64,000 nt of DNA from Caulobacter hibisci (lineage in GTDB: Bacteria; Pseudomonadota; Alphaproteobacteria; Caulobacterales; Caulobacteraceae). Positions 35,603 to 43,618 of this stretch are shown in pieces. Both the position numbers and the translations under genes were made by a program. Numbering within the stretch: position 1 is the first letter of the stretch; each line of letters starts with the position of its first letter. Location: assembly GCF_016135805.1 (NCBI RefSeq), contig NZ_JADWOX010000014.1:83612-147611 (forward strand), given 5' to 3'. A model generated the notes under the pieces. That model was not told where the DNA came from and searched no databases. It was given only the letters and a program-made list of their open reading frames with translations.

Positions 35603-36607
35603 ATGACCGTTCCGCCCCTCGCCCCCTACCCCGCCTCGCGCCTGCGCCGTCTGCGCCAGGCCGACTGGACCCGCCGCCTGGTGCGCGAGAGCGAGGTCCG
35701 CCCCGCCGACCTGATCTGGTCGATGGTGGTGCACGAGGGCGAAGGCAAGATCCCCGTCGCCTCCATGCCCGGCGTCGAGCGCCTGAGCGTGGCGGAGGCC
35801 GCCAAGGCCGCCGTCCGCGCCCGTGACCTCGGCATCCCGGCCATCGCCATCTTCCCGCACATCGATCCGTCGCGGAAGGACGCCACCGGCTCGATCGCCG
35901 CCGATCCGGACGGGGTGATCCCCCGTGCGGTGAAGGCCATGAAGGACGCCGCCCCCGAGGTCGGAATCATGTGCGACGTGGCGCTCGACCCCTTCACCGA
36001 CCACGGCCACGACGGCGTGGTCGAGGGCGGCAGGATCCTCAACGACGCCACCATCGAGCGCCTGATCGAGCAGGGCCTGATGCAAGCCGAAGCCGGCGCC
36101 GACATCCTGGCCCCGTCCGACATGATGGACGGCCGCATCGGTCGCCTGCGCGGCGCGCTGGAAGGCCACGGCCATCACGACACCCTGATCATGTCCTACG
36201 CGGCCAAGTACGCCTCGGCCTTCTACGGTCCGTACCGCGACGCCATTGGCTCGGCGAAGCTCTCGGCAGGCCAGGGTGACAAGAAGACCTACCAGATGGA
36301 CCCCTCCAACACCGAGGAAGCCATCCGCGAGGTCGCCCTCGACATCGCCGAGGGCGCCGACATGGTCATGGTCAAGCCAGGCCTGCCCTATCTCGACATC
36401 CTGCGCCGCCTGGTCGACGAATTCCGCATGCCCACCTACGCCTTCCAGGTGTCGGGCGAGTACGCGATGATCAAGGCGGCCGGGGCCAATGGCTGGATCG
36501 ATGAGGAGCGCGCCATCCTCGAAAGCCTGGCCGCCTTCAAGCGGGCCGGCGCGGCCGGCATCATCACCTACTTCGCGCCGTGGGCGGCGGAGAAGCTGGG
36601 TGCATGA
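35603..36607 (+). CDS. hemB: Delta-aminolevulinic acid dehydratase
   Basis: A 334-aa cytoplasmic enzyme that joins two 5-aminolevulinates into porphobilinogen, the step after HemA. The active-site lysines lie in MSYAAKYASAFYGPYRDA and MVMVKPGLPYLDIL. The metal site reads DVALDPFTDHGHDGV: the three Cys of zinc-type enzymes are replaced by Ala/Asp residues, so it should be zinc-independent (Mg-type). Its stop overlaps the NUDIX start (ATGA). Confidence 0.97.
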   Translation: MTVPPLAPYPASRLRRLRQADWTRRLVRESEVRPADLIWSMVVHEGEGKIPVASMPGVERLSVAEAAKAAVRARDLGIPAIAIFPHIDPSRKDATGSIAADPDGVIPRAVKAMKDAAPEVGIMCDVALDPFTDHGHDGVVEGGRILNDATIERLIEQGLMQAEAGADILAPSDMMDGRIGRLRGALEGHGHHDTLIMSYAAKYASAFYGPYRDAIGSAKLSAGQGDKKTYQMDPSNTEEAIREVALDIAEGADMVMVKPGLPYLDILRRLVDEFRMPTYAFQVSGEYAMIKAAGANGWIDEERAILESLAAFKRAGAAGIITYFAPWAAEKLGA

Positions 36608-37005
36608 GCGACCGGGTCCTCGACATCGTCACCGCCGTGATCCGCGACGAAGCTGGTCGCATGCTACTGGTGCGCAAGCGCGGCACGGCGATCTTCATGA
36701 AGCCGGGCGGCAAGCGCGACCCGGGCGAGGACGACCTGACCGCCCTGGCCCGCGAGCTCGACGAGGAGCTGGGCTGCCGGCTGGTCTCGGCGAGCCTGCT
36801 GGGCCGCTTCTCGGCCCTGGCCGCCAACGAGGCGGGCTTCACCGTGCGGTCGGCGACCTATTTGACTGAAGTCGAGGGCGAGATCGCCGCCCGGGCCGAG
36901 ATCGAGGAACTGGCCTGGATCGACCCGGCCTCCCCGCCCGCCGGCCTGCCCCTGGCCCCGCTGCTGACCAAAGAAGTGCTGCCGGCCCTGCTGGCGAGGG
37001 CCTGA
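36604..37005 (+). CDS. NUDIX hydrolase
   Basis: A 133-aa pyrophosphohydrolase. The start is ATG at 36604, overlapping the hemB stop by 4 bp; the longer frame is not needed. The Nudix box is complete: GGKRDPGEDDLTALARELDEELG (G-x5-E-x7-REL-x-EE-x-G), here at about residues 38-60. MLLVRKRGTAIFMKPGG before it suggests a MutT-like substrate, but the substrate cannot be told. Confidence 0.9.
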   Translation: MSDRVLDIVTAVIRDEAGRMLLVRKRGTAIFMKPGGKRDPGEDDLTALARELDEELGCRLVSASLLGRFSALAANEAGFTVRSATYLTEVEGEIAARAEIEELAWIDPASPPAGLPLAPLLTKEVLPALLARA

Positions 37006-37036
37006 GACACGGCGAAAGCCGTGCTATAGGGCGGCC

Positions 37037-37498
37037 ATGACGACGATCTACATCGACGCCGACGCCTGCCCCGTGAAGGACGAGACCTACAAGGTCGCGG
37101 CCCGCAACGGCCTGAAGACCTATGTCGTCTCCAACAGCTGGATCCGCGTTCCCGCCACGCCCGCCATCGAACAGGTGGTGGTCGACGCCGGCCCCGACGT
37201 GGCCGACGACTGGATCGCCGAGCGCGCCGGCCCCGGCGACGTGGTGGTGACCAACGACATCCCCTTGGCCGACCGGGTGCTGAAGGCCGGCGGCGCGGCG
37301 ATCGCGCCCAACGGCCGGGTGTTCACCAACGACATGATCGGCTCGGCCCTGGCGTCGCGTTCGATCGGCGAGCACCTGCGCTCGATGGGCGAGGTCACCA
37401 GCGGCCCCAAGGCCTTCGGCCCGCAGGACCGCAGCAAGTTCCTGCAGGCCCTCGATCAGGCGGTCGTGAAGGCCCGCCGCGTGGTCGTCCCGAAATGA
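37037..37498 (+). CDS. YaiI/YqxD family protein (UPF0178)
   Basis: A 153-aa protein with a PIN-like fold. Conserved acids lie in IYIDADACPVKDE and the family signature VVTNDIPLADRVLKAGG and ALASRSIGEHLRSMG are clear. Nuclease activity is suspected for the family but not established. The stop overlaps the arfB start (ATGA). Confidence 0.92.
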   Translation: MTTIYIDADACPVKDETYKVAARNGLKTYVVSNSWIRVPATPAIEQVVVDAGPDVADDWIAERAGPGDVVVTNDIPLADRVLKAGGAAIAPNGRVFTNDMIGSALASRSIGEHLRSMGEVTSGPKAFGPQDRSKFLQALDQAVVKARRVVVPK

Positions 37499-37917
37499 TC
37501 GAGATCACCAGCTGGCTGCGGATCGACGAGGACGAGCTGGTCGAGAAGGCCGCCCGCGCCTCGGGCCCTGGCGGCCAGCACGTCAACAAGACCTCGACGG
37601 CGATCGAGCTGCGCTTCGACGTGGCCAACTCCCCATCCCTGACAGACGACATCAAGGCCCGGCTGACGGCGCTGGGCGGCAGCCGCATGACCCAGGAGGG
37701 CGTGCTGGTGCTGTTCGCCCAGGGCCATCGCTCGCAGGAAATGAACCGCCAGGACGCCCGCGAGCGCCTGATCGAGCTGATCCGCCGCGCAACGGAAAAG
37801 CCCAAGCCCCGCCGCCCGACCAAGCCGACCTATTCCAGCAAGCTGAAGCGGCTGGAGGGCAAGACCAAGCGCGCCGGGGTCAAGTCGATGCGCGGCAAGG
37901 TCCGGTCGGACGACTGA
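37495..37917 (+). CDS. arfB: Alternative ribosome-rescue factor ArfB
   Basis: A 140-aa peptidyl-tRNA hydrolase that rescues stalled ribosomes. The catalytic GGQ lies in RASGPGGQHVNKTSTAIEL; the C-terminal basic tail (SSKLKRLEGKTKRAGVKSM) enters the empty mRNA channel. The length (140 aa) distinguishes it from full release factors. Confidence 0.94.
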   Translation: MIEITSWLRIDEDELVEKAARASGPGGQHVNKTSTAIELRFDVANSPSLTDDIKARLTALGGSRMTQEGVLVLFAQGHRSQEMNRQDARERLIELIRRATEKPKPRRPTKPTYSSKLKRLEGKTKRAGVKSMRGKVRSDD

Positions 37918-37932
37918 CCGCGCCGAGACGGC

Positions 37933-38196
37933 TCAGACGCCGACCGCCAGGATCGCGCCGCCGTCGTCTTCCTGGAAATTGAAGGTCTTTTGCCCCGCAC
38001 CGACGGTGCGCACGGTGTCGCCGACCACGACGAGGCCAACGTTGTTCTGGATGATCTCGGTCGACTCAGGGCCGCCCACTTCCTGCACCCAAGTCCAGGA
38101 GACGAAGCGATAGCTGTGGCCGCCGGCCTCGACGGCGAAGCCCTGATCGCCCTCCGCCGCGGCGCGGACGTGTTCGAAAACCTGTTCGAGGGTCAT
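37933..38196 (-). CDS. Uncharacterised 87-aa protein
   Basis: A small acidic protein of unknown family: a short helix (LEQVFEHVRAAAEGD), then beta-rich segments (GGHSYRFVSWTWVQEVGG, NNVGLVVVGDTVRTVG, TFNFQEDDGGAILAVGV). No signal peptide, Cys or metal motif is present. The codon usage is like its neighbours, so I take it as real. It runs opposite to arfB, ending 15 bp after that stop. Confidence 0.65.
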   Translation of the reverse strand: MTLEQVFEHVRAAAEGDQGFAVEAGGHSYRFVSWTWVQEVGGPESTEIIQNNVGLVVVGDTVRTVGAGQKTFNFQEDDGGAILAVGV

Positions 38197-38256
38197 GAGG
38201 TGAAGCTCCGATAGGCCTCCAGACGGCCGAAGAGCTTCACCTTGAGACGCATCACC

Positions 38257-38802
38257 TTAACCGGAGGTTGCGACCGCGAAGGCGGCCGGACCGGCGCCGG
38301 ACGGCAGCGGCGGACCGAACGAGAGAATCTCGTCCTTCCAGTCGGGTTCCGGGATCAGGCCGCCCAGCATCTTCTTCAGATAGAAGGCCAGGGCCGACTG
38401 CTCGTCGGCGCTCAGTTCCGAACAGGCTTCCTGGTGCAGCGGGGCAAGCTCGTCCCGGATGGTCTGCAACAGGGCCGCGCCCGTCGGCGTCAGCCGCACG
38501 ACCACCTTGCGGCGATCGTTGGGCGCGCCACCGCGCTCGACAAGGCCGTCGCGGATCAAGCCGTCGATCGAACGGGTGAGCGTGGTGCGGTCGGCCGCCG
38601 AAAGCTTGGCCAGCCGCGTCATCGAACACTCGCCGAACCGGGCAAGCGATAGCATCGCCACCCACTTCGGAAACGACAGACCGTGACGTGCAACATGGTC
38701 GGCGGCCATGGCCCGCCGATGTTGCTCGGTCTGGTACATCAAATAACTCAAATAGCTGGGCAGGGGCATGGAACGCCCCTCCCTCAGGTCATGCTCTGGC
38801 AT
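38257..38802 (-). CDS. MarR family transcriptional regulator
   Basis: A 181-aa regulator. I chose ATG at 38802, which has GGGGGGACACC before it; ATG at 38769 (MPLPSYLSYLMY) is an alternative. The winged helix covers about residues 50-120: FPKWVAMLSLARFGECSMTRLAKLSAADRTTLTRSIDGLIRDGLVERGGAPNDRRKVVVRLT in order, given here as landmarks only (recognition helix AADRTTLTRSIDGL, wing DRRKVVVRLT). A proline-rich C-terminal tail is unusual. No effector gene is next to it. Confidence 0.88.
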   Translation of the reverse strand: MPEHDLREGRSMPLPSYLSYLMYQTEQHRRAMAADHVARHGLSFPKWVAMLSLARFGECSMTRLAKLSAADRTTLTRSIDGLIRDGLVERGGAPNDRRKVVVRLTPTGAALLQTIRDELAPLHQEACSELSADEQSALAFYLKKMLGGLIPEPDWKDEILSFGPPLPSGAGPAAFAVATSG

Positions 38803-38947
38803 GGTGTCCCCCCGCGCCGTGCGTCTTGATCTCACAACCTCTGCTGTTGCGCAATCGCCGCGAGGTCCCTAGCCAACGCAGCGTTCACCATCTCGCCAAA
38901 CGCGGCCGTAGGACGGATGTTCCGTGCGTCGGAAAACCGCCAGGCGA

Positions 38948-39811
38948 TCAGTGGCGCGGCGCAGCCGGGGGCGCGGGCGGCGCGGGAGCCGCCGGCATGC
39001 TGGGCATGATGATGATTCTGCGCTTGCGCTCGCACGCCCGGACCGACAGGCCCGGCGGCAGGCGGGTGCTGGCGTCGCCGCAGGCTTCGTCCAGCTGGTC
39101 CTGGCTCAGGCCCTTGACGCCGCTGAAGTCCACCCCCGCCAGGCGCACGCCCGACAGGTCGGCGCCCTTGAAGTCGGCGCCGCCGAAGCTGCCGCCGCGC
39201 AGGTTGGAGGCGGTCAGCGAGGCGTTGCGGAACTGGGCCCGCTCGAACCGGCCGCCGGCCAGGTTGGAGCCGTTGATCTCGGCGTTGGAGAAGTCGGCCC
39301 CGCGGGCGTTCACGCCGGTCAGGTTCGAACCGTGCATCTCGGCGTTGGGCAGGCGGGCGTCGATCAGGCTGGCCGCTTCCAGGTTGGCCCCGTGCAGTTC
39401 GGCCGAGGTCAGGTCGGCGCGCGACAGGTTGGCGCTCTGGAAGTTGGCGCCGGCCGATTCCACGCCCGACAGGCGCGCCCCGTTGAAATTGGCCTTCTGG
39501 AAATTGGCGGCGCGCATCTCGGCGCCGCGCAGGTCGGCCCGCGACAGGTCGGCGGCTTCGAAATTGGAGCCGAAGAACACCGCCCCGCGCAGGTCGGCGC
39601 CGATCAGGTTGGCCTTGGCGAAGTTGGCGCCGGTGAACTTGGCGCCGGTCATCTTGCGGCCGGCCAGATCGCAGTTGACGCACATCCCGCCCAGCGACAC
39701 CAGGCGCGCCACGTCCTTGTCCTCGACAGAGGCCTTGGCGTGGGCCTGGCCGGCCAGGGTCGTCAGACCCAGGGCCAGGGCGGCGGCGAACAACTTGCCC
39801 ATGCGGGCCAT
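38948..39811 (-). CDS. Exported pentapeptide-repeat protein
   Basis: A 287-aa protein. I chose ATG at 39811, which begins a signal peptide (LFAAALALGLTTLAGQAHA). A Cys pair follows (GGMCVNCDLAGRK), then about 35 consecutive A(D/N)LxX pentapeptides (for example ANFAKANLIGADLRGAVF, ANLSRADLTSAELHGANLEA), which fold as a right-handed beta-helix. The C-terminal part has two more Cys (LDEACGD, SVRACERKRR), then a Pro/Ala tail. The Cys placement suggests capped, disulfide-bonded ends in the periplasm. Function unknown; gyrase-mimic pentapeptide proteins lack a signal peptide, so that role is unlikely. Confidence 0.88.
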   Translation of the reverse strand: MARMGKLFAAALALGLTTLAGQAHAKASVEDKDVARLVSLGGMCVNCDLAGRKMTGAKFTGANFAKANLIGADLRGAVFFGSNFEAADLSRADLRGAEMRAANFQKANFNGARLSGVESAGANFQSANLSRADLTSAELHGANLEAASLIDARLPNAEMHGSNLTGVNARGADFSNAEINGSNLAGGRFERAQFRNASLTASNLRGGSFGGADFKGADLSGVRLAGVDFSGVKGLSQDQLDEACGDASTRLPPGLSVRACERKRRIIIMPSMPAAPAPPAPPAAPRH

Positions 39812-40016
39812 CGGCGGTCTCCGTGCGGTCAATAAGCGACCTTGCTGGTTACGGTTTGAGCCGCCGACCGCCGCAAGACCACTTAAATCGCGGTAATGAC
39901 GGGGATTCGTCGCCCCCGTCGCCCGCCGAACGCTTGCGGCGATGGGCCACAAGCGTCCATCGCGTCAAACCGCCACGCCGGCGAAAGTCGCCTGACGGAC
40001 CCCAGTTGGGCGGACC

Positions 40017-41798
40017 TCAGTAGAAGGTCACATCGTCGAGCTCGAACCACAGCTTGGCGCCGGCCGGACGTTCGCCCTCGACGCCCACCTCGATCAGGTC
40101 GGTCCCGCTCCAGGTCTTGACCGCGCCCTTGGTGGAGGCCGGAACGAAGGCCGAGAACGGCAGCGTCACCTTGGTCCATTGCGGGCCGGCCTTGACCTTG
40201 GCCTGCCAGCGGCCGCTCGCGGTGTTGAAGGCCACCACATAGGTCCCGCCGTCGCCGCGCAGGGCCAGGGACAGGCCCTTGAAGGCGCTGGCGTCGACAG
40301 GGACCACCGAGCCGCGGCTGAGCGGCAGCAGCACGCCGGCGGAGGCGTCGTCCTTGGCAGCCATGCGGGCGCCGACGCTCAGCACCTTGCCGCCGCCCTC
40401 GCGCTCGATGACCTGCGAGACCTCCAGGCTGCGGTCGCGGCCGCCGTCGAAGTCGTCGAGCCGCAGGGTGTCGAGGCTGGTACGGCCGTCGGCGCGTTCG
40501 AAGTCGTCGATCAGGGCTCCGGCCTTGGTCGCCGGCGGCGCCATGCGGTCGTTGGCGGGCGAACGGGTCGCGCCGGCGCCGAACGCGGCCGCGCCGTCGA
40601 TGAACACCCGGTCGAGCTTGCGGACGTCGGCGATCACCTCCCAAGGCTTGCCGGCCACCAGCACGAAATCGGCGCGCTTGCCCGCTTCCAGCGTGCCGCG
40701 ATCGGCGATCAGGTTCATGGCCCGGGCGCTGCCGGCCGTGCCGACGGTCAGGGCCTGGGCCGGGGTCAGGCCGGCCTGGACCAGCAGTTCCAGCTCGCGG
40801 AGGCTGGACGACCCATGCGGCGTGCCGGGCATGCCGGCGTCGGTGCCCAGGGCCAGCGGCACGCCGGCGTCGAACAGGGTCTTGGCGTTGGCCAGGGCGT
40901 AGCCGAACTTGGCGCGGGCCTGGCGGGCGCGCGGGCTGTCGGTATCGGCCGGCGGCTTGGCGCCCGGCTTGACCGGCTCGTAGACCGCCAGGGTCGGGGC
41001 GTAGGCCATGCCCGAGGCCTTGATGGCGGCGATCGTCTCTGCATCCAGCGGCGCGTCCTGCAGGCTGTGAGCGATGACGTCGACGCCGTTCTCGGCCGCG
41101 ACCTTGCCGCGCTCGACGGTGACGGTGTGGGTCAGCACCTTGAGGCCGAACTTGTGGGCCTCGTCGGTCAGGGCCTTCAGGGTCCAGGCGTCCATGCTGG
41201 TGTTGTCGGGCGCGGAGCCATAGCGCCAGCCGTCGGTGAAGGCCTTGATGGCGTCGGGCTTGTAGGGGGCGATGGCGTCGACGGCGGCCTTGGCGCCCTC
41301 GGGGGTGTCGACCCAGCGGGTGGTGGCCTGGTCGGCCCAGTCGGCGCCGTGACCGCCCGGCGTGCTGATGCGGGCGACGAAATTGACGTGCGGCGCGGTC
41401 AGGGTTCCCAGCCACGCCCGCCGCGGCGCGAAGGATTCAGGCTGCTGGTGGAAGTCGTTCACCGTGGTGACGCCCGCAGCGACATAGGCGTCGGCGATCT
41501 TCGGGGTGACGGCCGGCACGCCGCCCGGGGTCCAGTGGGTGTGGACGTCGAACAGGCCGGGCAGCAGGGCCTCGCCCTTGGCGTCGATCACTGTCGCGCC
41601 CTTGGGGACCTTGGCCTTGGGGCCGACGGCGACGATACGGCCGTTCTCGACCACCAGGGTCCCGCGATAGGGCGCCGCGCCCGTGGCGTCGAAGATCTCG
41701 GCGTTGATCACCGCCAGGGGCTTGGCCTGGGCCAGCGCCATGGAGGTGGAGAGAGCAGCGACGGCGAGGCCGCCGAGCAGGATGCGGGCGCGGATCAT
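40017..41798 (-). CDS. Exported amidohydrolase fused to a CIA30-like domain
   Basis: A 593-aa protein. A signal peptide (LLGGLAVAALSTSMALAQA) is followed by an imidazolonepropionase-like metal-dependent hydrolase (residues ~27-420): metal ligands in LPGLFDVHTHWTPGG, LKVLTHTVTVERG, VIAHSLQDAP and ALGTDAGMPGTPHGSS. The last ~160 residues (FERADGRTSLDTLRLDDFDGGRD ... PFSAFVPASTKGAVKTW ... WFELDDVTFY, in part) resemble the CIA30/galactose-binding beta-sandwich. The fusion suggests substrate docking, but the substrate is not evident. Confidence 0.88.
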   Translation of the reverse strand: MIRARILLGGLAVAALSTSMALAQAKPLAVINAEIFDATGAAPYRGTLVVENGRIVAVGPKAKVPKGATVIDAKGEALLPGLFDVHTHWTPGGVPAVTPKIADAYVAAGVTTVNDFHQQPESFAPRRAWLGTLTAPHVNFVARISTPGGHGADWADQATTRWVDTPEGAKAAVDAIAPYKPDAIKAFTDGWRYGSAPDNTSMDAWTLKALTDEAHKFGLKVLTHTVTVERGKVAAENGVDVIAHSLQDAPLDAETIAAIKASGMAYAPTLAVYEPVKPGAKPPADTDSPRARQARAKFGYALANAKTLFDAGVPLALGTDAGMPGTPHGSSSLRELELLVQAGLTPAQALTVGTAGSARAMNLIADRGTLEAGKRADFVLVAGKPWEVIADVRKLDRVFIDGAAAFGAGATRSPANDRMAPPATKAGALIDDFERADGRTSLDTLRLDDFDGGRDRSLEVSQVIEREGGGKVLSVGARMAAKDDASAGVLLPLSRGSVVPVDASAFKGLSLALRGDGGTYVVAFNTASGRWQAKVKAGPQWTKVTLPFSAFVPASTKGAVKTWSGTDLIEVGVEGERPAGAKLWFELDDVTFY

Positions 41799-41879
41799 GG
41801 ATTTCTCGTTCGCGGACGGCGCCCGTCGTGGACGCTCCGATCAGACGACGAACGACAAGCGCGAAACCCGCAGTCTTCG

Positions 41880-42041
41880 CTAGTGAATTTCCCGCGCCAG
41901 GGCGCGCGCCACCAGCTCCCCCGCCCGGCGGCAACGATCCAGCGACGACGGCCGCCAGGCCGCGACCACCAGGGCGGTAATCGCCGCGCGGACGCTCGGC
42001 TCAAGGTCCGGGACGCGGGACAGGGGCGGCAGACCGGTCAT
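41880..42041 (-). CDS. 53-aa protein coupled to the ricin-domain gene
   Basis: A short ORF (TGLPPLSRVPDLEPSVRAAI ...) whose ATG overlaps the stop of the upstream gene by 4 bp (ATGA), a strong sign of real coupled translation. It reads as one helix pair with no membrane segment (ALVVAAWRPSSLDRCRRAGE). Function unknown. Confidence 0.5.
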   Translation of the reverse strand: MTGLPPLSRVPDLEPSVRAAITALVVAAWRPSSLDRCRRAGELVARALAREIH

Positions 42042-43306
42042 GGGCAGGCCGCGTCGAAGGCGCGGGTCTCGGCCTCGAACTCGCCCAGCGCGGCCTCGGC
42101 CTGGTCGGCCATCCGTCGCCAGGCCGCCAGCACGGCGTCGAGATCGGCCGGAGCGGCGCCGGGACCTGCTTCCAGATCGTCGAGCACGGCGTTCCAGTCG
42201 CCGCGAAGGCCGCGCACGCCGGCCACCGTCTGGGCTAGTTGCGCCGCGGCGGCGATGAGGTCGTAGAGGCCGGGCTCGCGGCGCGAACGTGGCGGCGGGC
42301 TGAAGGCCCATTGCTGCGACGGCAGGCCGGTCTTTTCCCACAGCTTCAGGACCGCGCCGGCCTGCACCCCGCCGTCGGCGCCGACGTCCAACGCGTGGCT
42401 CGGGAAGGCGACGTTCTCGATATTGGCGCCCTGGCGCGGCGGGATCAGGAAGAGGTCCGATCGGGCCGGTGCCTCGTCCAGCGGTCCGACGCACGGGCGC
42501 GGCCCCTCGCTGACCAGCGGAAAGCCGAACGGCGTGGAGGTGTTGGCCAGGGTCCACAGCTTGTCGTCGGCGGCGATGTGCAGATAGAGCGCCGGATCGG
42601 CAGCCGATTGCAGGCGGTGGGCGTCGGTCGCCGGATCGTGGCGCAGCCGCCAGAACTGGCGCGCCGCCCCGCCCTTCACGGGCTCCAGCCGCACCTGGCC
42701 GTCGTCGTCATAGGCCAGGCATAGCTCGGGGGCCTCGCGCAGGGCGATGCGTGCGGCGGGATCGCGCTCGAAGCCGGCGAACAGCGCGGCGAAGGCGCCG
42801 GCCCGGGTGGCGAAGTCGCGCATGCGGGCGGCCAGGGCCGTGGCGCGGTCGGCGCGCATGCGCACCTGGAGGCGCAGGGCCTCGAGCGCGGCCTCGCGCT
42901 CCTCGCCCAGCAGCTTGCGATAGGACATCGGCGCGACGTCGCGGCCGTAGGAGACCAGGTCGCGGGCGAAGGCGGCCATGCCCAGCTGGAGGTCCAGCCC
43001 CTGCCCTTCCAGCATGGCGTCCAGTTCTTTCCAGGCCTCGAGCAGGCGCTGGGCCTCGGACGACAGCTCGGCGGGTTCGATACGGTCGACGCCGCGTCGC
43101 GGCTCCAGGGCCGCGCCGACCACCTCGCCGAGAAAGCCGACGATGTCGCGACGCTGGCGGGCGTTCCTGAGCGCTTCACGCGTGTCGGCGGCGACCCGTC
43201 CCAGGGCGGCGACGTCGCGCCAGTCGGCGAGGCCGAGATCGAACAGGGGTCCGACGGCGCCGGACCGGCCGCTGGCGTCGCCGGCGAAGAGCAGCAAGCC
43301 GGTCAT
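42038..43306 (-). CDS. Helical protein with ricin-like beta-trefoil domain
   Basis: A 422-aa protein if it starts with ATG at 43306, which has GAGGCCGGGC before it; the frame stays open to 43561 but the extra part is low-complexity. Residues ~1-210 are almost all helical with no signal peptide. A ricin-like lectin region follows (~220-350), with QxW-type landmarks QFWRLRHDP and PSQQWAFSP and repeated LYLHIA / ALDVGADGG strands. The last ~65 residues are helical again. No family is recognised for the whole. It lies downstream of the cyclase gene after a 312-bp gap and is coupled to a 53-aa ORF. Confidence 0.72.
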   Translation of the reverse strand: MTGLLLFAGDASGRSGAVGPLFDLGLADWRDVAALGRVAADTREALRNARQRRDIVGFLGEVVGAALEPRRGVDRIEPAELSSEAQRLLEAWKELDAMLEGQGLDLQLGMAAFARDLVSYGRDVAPMSYRKLLGEEREAALEALRLQVRMRADRATALAARMRDFATRAGAFAALFAGFERDPAARIALREAPELCLAYDDDGQVRLEPVKGGAARQFWRLRHDPATDAHRLQSAADPALYLHIAADDKLWTLANTSTPFGFPLVSEGPRPCVGPLDEAPARSDLFLIPPRQGANIENVAFPSHALDVGADGGVQAGAVLKLWEKTGLPSQQWAFSPPPRSRREPGLYDLIAAAAQLAQTVAGVRGLRGDWNAVLDDLEAGPGAAPADLDAVLAAWRRMADQAEAALGEFEAETRAFDAACP

Positions 43307-43618
43307 GCCCGGCCTCGCGTCTGGTCCTGAAGCTGTCGCAACACTCACGTCCCCGCCCGTCGTCCACACAATGGCGATGGGTCGCCCACGGCACGCCGCG
43401 AGCGACCCCGCCCCGCATGCGAAGGAGCCCCCCAAGACTTCCCCGCGCGCTAATGGCCTTGGGAAACCCGGAGCTGTCATGGCGGGACGGCCCCGGGTCC
43501 CTCGATCGTTCGGCGTCCGCTCTGGAGGCTTTAAGGCCCGGCCGCCGGTGATCTGCGACACGATGTCCCAACCGCCGGGGGGCAGCTGTGCAATTTTTCA
43601 CAGCGGTGGAGGTTCGCG
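43307..43618. other. 312-bp intergenic region between cyclase and ricin-domain genes
   Basis: No convincing gene is seen here. It is GC-rich and contains a short hairpin (GCTGTG at 43585-43590 with CACAGC at 43599-43604) just past the cyclase stop. It may hold a promoter for the ricin-domain gene; I could not identify clear -35/-10 elements. Confidence 0.5.
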
